Origin: Lysobacterales bacterium 63-13
GTDB taxonomy: Bacteria > Pseudomonadota > Gammaproteobacteria > Xanthomonadales > Rhodanobacteraceae
NCBI GenBank assembly: GCA_001899855.1
Contig: MKWR01000023.1
Coordinates: forward strand, 57,341-121,340
Direction of reading: 5' to 3'
Length of the DNA: 64,000 nt
Positions 56,897-64,000 of the stretch are shown piece after piece. Both the position numbers and the translations under genes were made by a program. Within the stretch, counting starts at the first letter, position 1. Each line of letters starts with the position of its first letter. The notes below the pieces were generated by a model. That model searched no databases and was not told the origin of the DNA. It worked only from the letters and a program-made list of their open reading frames with translations.

Positions 56897-58747
56897 TCAG
56901 CCTTGCCAGCCGCAGTCCTTGCCGGCGTTTTGCCGTTGCAGCCAGCTGTTGAGCGGCGCGAAGTAGTCGATGATCGCGCTCGCATCCATTTCTTCGCTGC
57001 CAGTCAGTTCCTTCAGCGTCTGCGGCCACGGCTGGCTGCCGCCCTTGCCGAGCATGGCCCAGAACTTTTCGCCGGCCTGCTTGTTGCCATAGACCGAGCA
57101 CTCATGCAGAGGCCCGTTGAATCCCGCCGCCTCGCACAAGGAGCGCTGGAACTGGAATTGCAGGATGTGGGCGAGGAAGTAGCGCATGTAGGGGGTATTT
57201 GCCGGCACGTGGTACTTCGCGCCGGGATCGAAATCCTCTTCCGTGCGCGGCACCGGCGAGGAGACGCCCTGGTATTTCTGGCGCAGTTGCCACCATGCGG
57301 CGTTGTAGTCCTGCGCGGCGATCGAGCCGTCGAAGACGCCCCAGCGCCATTCGTCGATCAGCTTGCCGAAGGGCAGGAAGGCGATCTTCTCCAGCGCCAG
57401 TTGCATCTGTGCATTGATCACCGCCTTCTCGTTGTCCCTGGGTGTGCCTGCCAGGCCAATTTGATGCAGGTAAGCCGGGGTCAGGTTGAGTTGCACGGTG
57501 TCGCCGATGGCTTCGTGGAAGCCATCATGCGCGCCGGTCTGGAACAGTGGCGGCAGGTTGTTGTAGGCGAGGTAGTAATAGATGTGCCCCAGCTCGTGGT
57601 AGATCGTGCGGAAATCCTCTTCCGTCGGCGTGATGCACATCTTGATGCGCACATCGCCTTCGAGATTGGTGTCCCATGCGCTGGCGTGACAGACGACGTC
57701 GCGATCGCGCGGGCGCACGAATTGCGAGCGCTCGAAGAACGAGGCGGGCAGGGCCGGCATGCCGAGTGACCGGTAGAAATCCTCGGCACTGCGAACCATT
57801 TTTTCCGGCGTGTATTTCTGCTTCTTCAGCGCCTTGGTCACATCGACACCGCTGATGCCGGGATAGGGTTGTACCAGCGGATACAGCGCCGACCAGTCCT
57901 GCGCCCACATGTTGCCGGTGACATGTGCCGGGATCGTGCCGTCCTTGGGCATCTTGCCCGGATACTTGTCCTCGAGCTTGCCGCGCACATAGCACTGCAG
58001 TTGCGAGTACAGCGGCTTGACCTGGCCCCACAGGCGATCGGTTTCCGCGCGCAGGGCGGCGGGATCCATGTCGTAGCCGGATCGCCAGGCCTGGCCGGCA
58101 TCGGCATAGCCGGTGTCGCGTGCGCCTTCGTTGAGCAATTCCGCGAAGCGCTGATAGTCCGCGCGCATCCCGCGTCCGACCGAATGCCAACCCTGCCAGG
58201 CTTCCAGATCCGCGTTCCAGTCACGGCTTTCCGCGAGAACCTCGGACAACTGGTTGAGGTTCCTGCAGGTGGCGGGATCCGCAGGGTCCTTGCAGGATTT
58301 GCCGGAGCCGTAGGCCGCACCGAGTCTGGAGGCGAGGGTGGCCATCTCGGCCAGATGCGCCGGATCCTTTGGCGTCGGCATCGCGCTCTGGCGCTTGAGC
58401 ATCTCAATGCCGCGCGCGCTTTCGGCGCTGATTCCGCTCACGCCATCGAAGCGGTGCGAAGCATCGATGGCGTTTTTCAGGCGGATCAGGCTGCGTTCGC
58501 TGGACTTGGCCTCAAGCACGCCGGTATCCGCCGTGATGTACGTCGCCGCCACCCACTGCGCGGCGGCATCCTCGACATAGTGATTGCGGATTTCCTGGTT
58601 CACGCCGGCGACGAATGCGTCGGCGTCGGCTGCGTGCACCGCTTCCTTTGCTGCCGGCGCGGTCGTTTCAGTACGTGGTGGCTGGGCGCTGCAGCCCAGC
58701 AGGATCAAGCTGCCAACAACGGCTGGCACAAGCACGGCAAGTTTCAT
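56897..58747 (-). CDS. M2 family peptidyl-dipeptidase (ACE-like) lipoprotein
   Basis: The 616-residue zinc peptidase resembles bacterial angiotensin-converting enzyme homologues. The zinc site is HELGH (His384, Glu385, His388) with third ligand Glu412 in FHEAIGD, at the spacing typical of M2. The N-terminus has a lipoprotein signal with lipobox ILLGC (Cys19), so it is probably anchored in the envelope and faces the periplasm. GGAG precedes the ATG at 58,747; the longer open frame is not supported. It trims dipeptides from oligopeptide C-termini. Confidence 0.95.
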   Translation of the reverse strand: MKLAVLVPAVVGSLILLGCSAQPPRTETTAPAAKEAVHAADADAFVAGVNQEIRNHYVEDAAAQWVAATYITADTGVLEAKSSERSLIRLKNAIDASHRFDGVSGISAESARGIEMLKRQSAMPTPKDPAHLAEMATLASRLGAAYGSGKSCKDPADPATCRNLNQLSEVLAESRDWNADLEAWQGWHSVGRGMRADYQRFAELLNEGARDTGYADAGQAWRSGYDMDPAALRAETDRLWGQVKPLYSQLQCYVRGKLEDKYPGKMPKDGTIPAHVTGNMWAQDWSALYPLVQPYPGISGVDVTKALKKQKYTPEKMVRSAEDFYRSLGMPALPASFFERSQFVRPRDRDVVCHASAWDTNLEGDVRIKMCITPTEEDFRTIYHELGHIYYYLAYNNLPPLFQTGAHDGFHEAIGDTVQLNLTPAYLHQIGLAGTPRDNEKAVINAQMQLALEKIAFLPFGKLIDEWRWGVFDGSIAAQDYNAAWWQLRQKYQGVSSPVPRTEEDFDPGAKYHVPANTPYMRYFLAHILQFQFQRSLCEAAGFNGPLHECSVYGNKQAGEKFWAMLGKGGSQPWPQTLKELTGSEEMDASAIIDYFAPLNSWLQRQNAGKDCGWQG

Positions 58748-59365
58748 CAGGCATCTCCACGAATCGAAAGCGGAGGCTAGCCTTGGCCGTGGCGCCGACG
58801 CAACCGACCCGTGGTCGATCCCTTCGGAAATGCCAGGGCCAGCGTTGATTCCGCGATCGCCTGCCGGTATGCGCCGGCGATGCTGATCGCGTGATTGCCT
58901 AGGTGGAGTTGCAGGATAAAACCGTGATGGATTGCAGTAGATCCACGATGGACACAAAATTTCTAACTCGTCGCGGAAAGGACCCATGTCGGCGCGCCTT
59001 GGTCCGTGAAAAGCGGTTTATGGCATTGATTCGCAATGATCCGCCGACGATTCATGCACGAACAGACTGGGCCTGGATTCCGGCTTGAGCCGTGTCGAAC
59101 ACGCGGAATCAAGGGCCCGTGCGGCTGCCGTCGCTGGAGATTATGGCCTCGATGAAGTAGTGTTCCCGGCCGCAGCTGAGCGTTGCCCAGGCAACGTGCC
59201 AAGGTGCCGGTGCACTGATTTCATCGAGTGCCGGATCAGGCAGCCAGCAGGATGTGCCATACCAGGGGTGTGGCATCGAGACGTGAATGCTCGCCATGGC
59301 CGGAACAGGAGTTCCAGCGGTGGCCTGATAGTTGCATTTGCGTTGTGCCACAAGGGGGAAACATC
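58748..59365. other. 618-bp region between M2 peptidase and DUF11 protein genes
   Basis: This divergent region should hold two promoters. A minus-strand frame at 59,109-59,351 (80 codons, GTG start) encodes a Trp- and Pro-containing peptide with fairly natural codon use, but without a ribosome site; it could be a gene remnant. Nothing else is convincing. Confidence 0.35.
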
Positions 59366-62300
59366 ATGCTTTGCCACTCGCCGTCGCGGGCGATTCATTT
59401 CGTCGCGCAAAAAATTTCTCGCATCAACTTCTTCAGCGGACGCAGGCGCATCCATCTCAATGGGGTGCCGCATCGTCGCGAAGACAATTCCGGTAATTTG
59501 TTCCATTCGGACCTGGCGATGAGCCCGGCTCCTGACCGCGTCATGCCGGACTCGTCCATGGCTGCGGGTTTGCTCGCAACGCCGTACCGTTTTCTGGCGT
59601 CAGTACTGCTGCTCACAGTGATGCTGCTGTCGCCTCTCGCGCACGCGCAGCAAGTCTGCGGGCTGCCGGGCAACGACCCCGGCTCCACCGCGAGTGGAAT
59701 CGTCAACAGCTACTTCGATGGTTCCAACCAGGCGACCCTGGCAACAGCGGCGACCTCGCTGCGCCTCGGTGCCGTGCGCGCCGGCAGCGCCACCAGCACC
59801 ATTGCCACGGGCGATCTGCTGATCGTCATGCAGATGCAGGATGGTGTCGTCAACGGCAGCAACAGCGCCAACTATGGCAGCGGAACCGGCAACGGCAAGG
59901 GAACAACCAGCATCGGCAACGCCGGCCTGTACGAATTCGTTCGCGCCACCAGCTCTGGTGGTGCCAATGCCATCATCAATTTCACGCCCGCGCTGACCAA
60001 TAGCTACAGCCAGGCGGCAGCGACGGCGACGCTCGGCCAGCGTCGCTATCAGGTCATCCGGGTTCCCCAGTACGCAGCCGTCACCCTCAGCGGCGTCACC
60101 GCGCCGGCCTGGGACGGATTGGCGGGCGGTGTGGTCGTCATCGATTCGAGCCAGGTCCTCACGCTCGGCAGCGCCACCGTGGAAGGCCAGACCAATCGCG
60201 CGGTTTTCCTGGGTGGCAAGGGTTTCCGTGGAGCGGTGGGTTATGGCTCCGCTGGCAACAGCCCGAACACCGATTGGGTGCTTTCCGACAGCACCAGCCA
60301 CGCACATGGTGGCAAGGCGGAAGGTATCGCCGGTACGCCGCGCTATGTCGCCGTCAAGAACAATGGCTGGGGATTCCAGACCACCGGCGTCGTCACCAAT
60401 ACCACCCTGCTGCGGATCGACAACGGCACCAATGGCTATCCGAATGGTGATCGTGCCCGTGGCGCACCCGGCAATGCGGGAGGTGGCGGTACGGATGGAG
60501 GCTCGAACAACAACCAATACAACGCCGGTGGCGGTGGTGGTAGCAATTACGCCGAAGGCGGTCTCGGCGGACGTCCGTTCAATCGACCCTTGATCGACAG
60601 CAACGGACGTGGTGGTGCGGCCTATGCGAGCGTCCTGGATTTCAAGCGTGTCTTCCTCGGCGGTGGCGGCGGTGGTGGTGGAACCAACAACGCCAAACCT
60701 GAAAATGCGGCCTACGAAAACCAGGCGATAGCCTGCAACATTCCCGACAGCGGCAATGGCGACACGATCAGCGCCAAATGTTCATCGGGTGCGGCGGGCG
60801 GTGGCATCGCGATCCTGCGGGCCCGGTCGGTCACCGGTAGCGGCATCATCGATGTCCGTGGCAGCCATGCTTACAACGTCGGAAACGATGCCGGTGGCGG
60901 TGGCGGTGCCGCAGGTGCGGCCGTCCTGCATGTCATCGATGGCGGTGCGGCCACGATCAGTGCGCGTGGCGGTGATGGCGGCAATGCCTGGGCGGGCAGG
61001 ACTGATACCTCGGCTTGTGGGGATGCCGTCGGCACCGACAAGGTCTCGTGCCGGCATGGCCCGGGTGGTGGCGGCAGTGGCGGCTTCATTGCCTTCAGTC
61101 CGGCGGCCCTTGCGATCACCGCCGATCTCGCCGGCGGCACACCCGGCAGGACTACCAATGGCCCCGGCGATACCTACGAGGCCAGTGGGCTGAATGGCGG
61201 CCTCAGCACCTTCCTCACGCCCGATGTTCCCGGCGTTGTTCCTGGCGCGCTCTGCTATCCCGACTTGCGCCTTGCCAAGAGCAATGGCCTCGATGTCCTG
61301 CTCACATCGGGGACCACGACTTATTCCCTGACCGTATCCAACATGGCCGCCGTGCCGACCAGCGGCTTGATCACCGTCGTCGATGTGCTGCCTGCCCAAT
61401 TGAGCGTGGCCAATGGAGCGGTTGCCCTGTCGGGCGCACAGGCGGCCAACTGGAGCTGCAGCGCCGCAAGCAACGTCATCACCTGCACGTCGAGCACCGT
61501 CATTGCCTCGAGTTCGGCGAGCACCTTCGCGTTTGCCGCAAGCATTTCCGCCGCCGATGGCTCGGCAATCGTCAATCGTGGCCGGGTCGGCGGCGGTGGC
61601 GATCCCGACAATGCGCCACCAACGCCGGCAAATACCGCGACTTGCACGGCCGACAATGTCCCTGCCGGTTGCGCGATCGATGCCGATGTCACCAATGCGC
61701 CGTTCCTGGTCCTGGCGAAGTCCAGTTCCGGGTTCGTTGCGGGCAACAGCGGCAGCTACACCTTGACGGTCGGAAACATCGGTTCGCAGCCGAGCAGCGG
61801 CACGATCCGTGTTGTCGACGTGCTGCCGGTGGGCATGACCTATGTCAGCTCCAGCTCGCCCAATGGCTTCACCTGTACATCGACTCCACCGAACGTGGTC
61901 TGTTCGAGCACCACGGCCATCCCGGTTGGCGCGACTGCCACGATCACGATCAATGTCAACGTGGCGGCTGCGGCACCGAGTTCGCTGACCAACCGTGCCC
62001 GCGTCGGTGGCGGCGGCGATCCGACCAAGCCAGGCTTGCCGGCGAATGACGGCAGCACGACGACGACTTGCCCGGCACCGGTTCCTCCTGCCACATCCGT
62101 CGCCAATGCCCTGAGCGGTTGCGCCGCCGTTACCGATCCGGTGCGCAGCGTGAATCTGTCGTTGGCCAAGACCGACGGGCAGAATTTCATGCCGGTCAAT
62201 GGCCAGACAACCTACCAGTTGACTGTCAGCAACTCCGGCAATGCAGCCTCGATCGGCACCATTTCTCTGGCCGACGAATTGCCTGCCCCGATGACCTGGC

Positions 62301-64000
62301 CGGCTGTGCTCACGCTCGGTGGCCCGAATGCGGCGAACTGGAGTTGCGTGCTCCTCGATGCCAATAGCGTGACCTGCAGTTCTGCCGCATCGATCGCGGC
62401 TGGTGGCAGCAGCACGTTCAGTCTGATCGCCAACGTTGGCGGGATCCTGACGGATGGAACAAATTACACAAACAAGGCACGCATTGCCGGAGGCGGCGAT
62501 CCGGATCTGCTGCCCGGCATGCCCACGCCTGCCCAAGTGACCGCATGCACGGGCAACAACGTCGCCCCGGGTTGCGCGCTCGACATCAACGTCGGCCAGG
62601 ACGCGCCACAGATCCGCCTGGGCAAATCCCATGCGAATCCACAAGCGCGCAATCCGGGCGACGTGGTTGCCTTCAACCTCCGCGTCAGCAACAGCGGTGC
62701 ATCCAACTCCTCGGCCAGCATTGTCGTCGTCGATGTTCTTCCTCCCGGAGTGACGTACTCGGGATCGGCATCCTTCACCAGCGGCGGATTCAATTGCTTG
62801 TTCACCGCCGCACCGGCACCGGGGTTCATCACCTGCACCATCGCGTCGTTGAATGCAGGCGCCAGCGCAACCATCAGTTACAGCGTCACCATCAACAATC
62901 CGGTTTCGAATCCCCTCATCAACCGCGCCGAGGTTGGCGGCGGCGGCGATCCGCAGAACGGGACAATTCCCACGGCTGCCTCGGCAGCACAATGCAACGG
63001 CAACGGCTCGCCGAGCCTTGGTTGCGCGATTGATCCGGTTCCGCTCAATGCCAATATCGGCATCGGCAAGCTGCAATGCCAGGGTGGTGCCTGCGGTGTG
63101 GCGATCGGCAACTACGCGGCATCCATTGCCCCCGTGCTTGTCGGAACCCAGGTGCGCTTCTTCTTGCGCGTCTCGAATGCCGGGCCCTCCGGCGTCGTCA
63201 ATGCGACGATCAGCGATGCTGTTCCCGGCAACTTCACCGCCCTTGGCGTCGTCGCGGTAACGCCTGCGGCTGGTGCGATCTGCGGTGCCGCGAACGTGTC
63301 GCTGTCCGGCAACTTGCTGACTGGAACCATTCCATCGCTGCCAAATGGTGCGACCTGCGACATTGTCATTTCAGGCATCGCGTCGACTGCAGGCAATGCA
63401 ATCCCGAATACGGCAACCGTAAACGCCCCGAGTGGGACGGTCGATACCACACCTGGAAACAACTCCTCGACGGTAACCACGACAATCGTGGATCCGCTAC
63501 CTCTGTTGACGATCACCAAGACCGCGAGCACGATTCCGTGGACGGTGGGCGTAGCGGCGAGCTACACCTTGAGCGTGCAGAACACCGGCACTGCAGCGAC
63601 GAATGCTGCGGCGACGATCAGCGACACGATTCCGGCGAGCCTGACCCTCGGCACCCTGCCGGCCGGTTGCAGCGCGGCCGGTCAGGTCGTGACCTGCACG
63701 ATCCCGAGCGGCCTGGCGGTCTCGGCGACGGCCAGCTTCGTGATCCCGGTCACGCCGACCAATGCGGCACAGCCGAGCGTGACCAACACGGCAACGGTGA
63801 GTGGCGGCGGAGATCCGACCTGTCCCGCGGCAGGCCATTGCAGCGACAGCGAAGGTCCGACGCCGGTGAATGCACCGGTGCTGACGACCACCAAGTCCGG
63901 CGTGCTCGACAACACCATCGTTGCGCCGAACGACCAGAGCAATCCGGGCGACACGATTGCCTATACGGTGACGGTGGCCAACTCGGGCAACGGTGCAGCA
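59366..64000 (+). CDS. Giant secreted DUF11-repeat protein, 3' end beyond the window
   Basis: The frame is open for 1,545 codons up to the window edge, with no stop, so the gene is partial here. GGGGGAAA precedes the ATG. An unusual 65-residue polar N-region comes before the hydrophobic signal core (FLASVLLLTVMLLSPLAHA, cut near residue 95); internal ATGs at residues 52, 60 and 65 are possible starts. Then comes a glycine-rich beta domain (about 100-600), and from about residue 635 a series of DUF11-type Ig-like repeats. These carry NRARVGGGGDP-like motifs near 61,590, 62,010, 62,490, 62,935 and 63,805. DUF11 proteins are surface or released structural proteins. A C-terminal sorting signal would lie outside. 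Confidence 0.93.
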   Translation, partial: MLCHSPSRAIHFVAQKISRINFFSGRRRIHLNGVPHRREDNSGNLFHSDLAMSPAPDRVMPDSSMAAGLLATPYRFLASVLLLTVMLLSPLAHAQQVCGLPGNDPGSTASGIVNSYFDGSNQATLATAATSLRLGAVRAGSATSTIATGDLLIVMQMQDGVVNGSNSANYGSGTGNGKGTTSIGNAGLYEFVRATSSGGANAIINFTPALTNSYSQAAATATLGQRRYQVIRVPQYAAVTLSGVTAPAWDGLAGGVVVIDSSQVLTLGSATVEGQTNRAVFLGGKGFRGAVGYGSAGNSPNTDWVLSDSTSHAHGGKAEGIAGTPRYVAVKNNGWGFQTTGVVTNTTLLRIDNGTNGYPNGDRARGAPGNAGGGGTDGGSNNNQYNAGGGGGSNYAEGGLGGRPFNRPLIDSNGRGGAAYASVLDFKRVFLGGGGGGGGTNNAKPENAAYENQAIACNIPDSGNGDTISAKCSSGAAGGGIAILRARSVTGSGIIDVRGSHAYNVGNDAGGGGGAAGAAVLHVIDGGAATISARGGDGGNAWAGRTDTSACGDAVGTDKVSCRHGPGGGGSGGFIAFSPAALAITADLAGGTPGRTTNGPGDTYEASGLNGGLSTFLTPDVPGVVPGALCYPDLRLAKSNGLDVLLTSGTTTYSLTVSNMAAVPTSGLITVVDVLPAQLSVANGAVALSGAQAANWSCSAASNVITCTSSTVIASSSASTFAFAASISAADGSAIVNRGRVGGGGDPDNAPPTPANTATCTADNVPAGCAIDADVTNAPFLVLAKSSSGFVAGNSGSYTLTVGNIGSQPSSGTIRVVDVLPVGMTYVSSSSPNGFTCTSTPPNVVCSSTTAIPVGATATITINVNVAAAAPSSLTNRARVGGGGDPTKPGLPANDGSTTTTCPAPVPPATSVANALSGCAAVTDPVRSVNLSLAKTDGQNFMPVNGQTTYQLTVSNSGNAASIGTISLADELPAPMTWPAVLTLGGPNAANWSCVLLDANSVTCSSAASIAAGGSSTFSLIANVGGILTDGTNYTNKARIAGGGDPDLLPGMPTPAQVTACTGNNVAPGCALDINVGQDAPQIRLGKSHANPQARNPGDVVAFNLRVSNSGASNSSASIVVVDVLPPGVTYSGSASFTSGGFNCLFTAAPAPGFITCTIASLNAGASATISYSVTINNPVSNPLINRAEVGGGGDPQNGTIPTAASAAQCNGNGSPSLGCAIDPVPLNANIGIGKLQCQGGACGVAIGNYAASIAPVLVGTQVRFFLRVSNAGPSGVVNATISDAVPGNFTALGVVAVTPAAGAICGAANVSLSGNLLTGTIPSLPNGATCDIVISGIASTAGNAIPNTATVNAPSGTVDTTPGNNSSTVTTTIVDPLPLLTITKTASTIPWTVGVAASYTLSVQNTGTAATNAAATISDTIPASLTLGTLPAGCSAAGQVVTCTIPSGLAVSATASFVIPVTPTNAAQPSVTNTATVSGGGDPTCPAAGHCSDSEGPTPVNAPVLTTTKSGVLDNTIVAPNDQSNPGDTIAYTVTVANSGNGAA

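Noticed and set aside
60782..63076. 764-codon minus-strand open frame
   Set aside because: It is antisense to the DUF11 protein. Long antisense frames are common opposite high-GC repeat coding sequence, and its translation is Arg/Gly/Ala-rich noise.

Overview
The window looks like chromosomal DNA of a gammaproteobacterium of the order Lysobacterales (Xanthomonadales), most plausibly a Rhodanobacteraceae-type genus. This placement is an inference from gene order (pilB-pilC-pilD, rpsB-tsf divergent from map-glnD-dapD-arsC-dapE), several secreted proteins carrying an IFxDGFE-like motif, DUF559 and heptamer repeats, and high GC. The first 20 kb appears less GC-rich than the remainder. No phage, integrase, transposase or CRISPR array was seen.

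Layout. 1-0.8 kb: tRNA-Thr(CGT), tRNA-Val(CAC) and a small exported protein. 1-5.2 kb: the type IV pilus assembly genes pilD, pilC and pilB on the minus strand. 5.3-14.5 kb: a sugar and glycan cluster. Its core is rfbF, rfbG, an rfbC-like gene, a sugar C-methyltransferase, an epimerase/reductase, a second methyltransferase and a CmcI-like protein, joined by 4-nt stop/start overlaps. Two family-2 glycosyltransferases and a flippase-like membrane protein sit at its edges. 14.7-20.6 kb: two tandem large GT-C/TPR membrane proteins, the major pilin gene pilA and a TfpX/TfpZ pilin accessory gene. pilA and pilB each have a good sigma-54-type promoter sequence. The simplest reading is one pilus locus with a pilin-glycosylation (or O-antigen) island inside it.

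20.9-30 kb: a large secreted Fn3 protein, an exported protein, a SulP transporter with a STAS domain, and a divergent pair encoding a phosphodiesterase and a kinase-UspA fusion. 29.3-38 kb: housekeeping genes tsf, rpsB, map, glnD, dapD, arsC-like and dapE. A 0.6-kb DUF559 cassette lies between arsC-like and dapE, bounded by REP-like hairpins and by heptanucleotide arrays in inverted orientation. 38.3-46.9 kb: a five-heme cytochrome, secreted proteins, a penicillin-acylase family hydrolase and an IPTL-CTERM-like protein. 47-49.3 kb: parC.

49.5-53.6 kb holds the most interesting system: an ECF sigma factor, a ZAS-type anti-sigma, a DoxX protein, a cysteine-rich exported peptide with two nearly identical six-cysteine repeats, a DUF692/MNIO enzyme and a DUF2063 partner. 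This is the architecture of a bufferin-type RiPP pathway, a class linked to copper handling, but with a duplicated core. 53.7-58.7 kb: cfa, crcB, a Bcr/CflA transporter, a small unknown gene and an M2 dipeptidase lipoprotein. From 59,366 a very large DUF11-repeat surface protein runs open to the end of the window.
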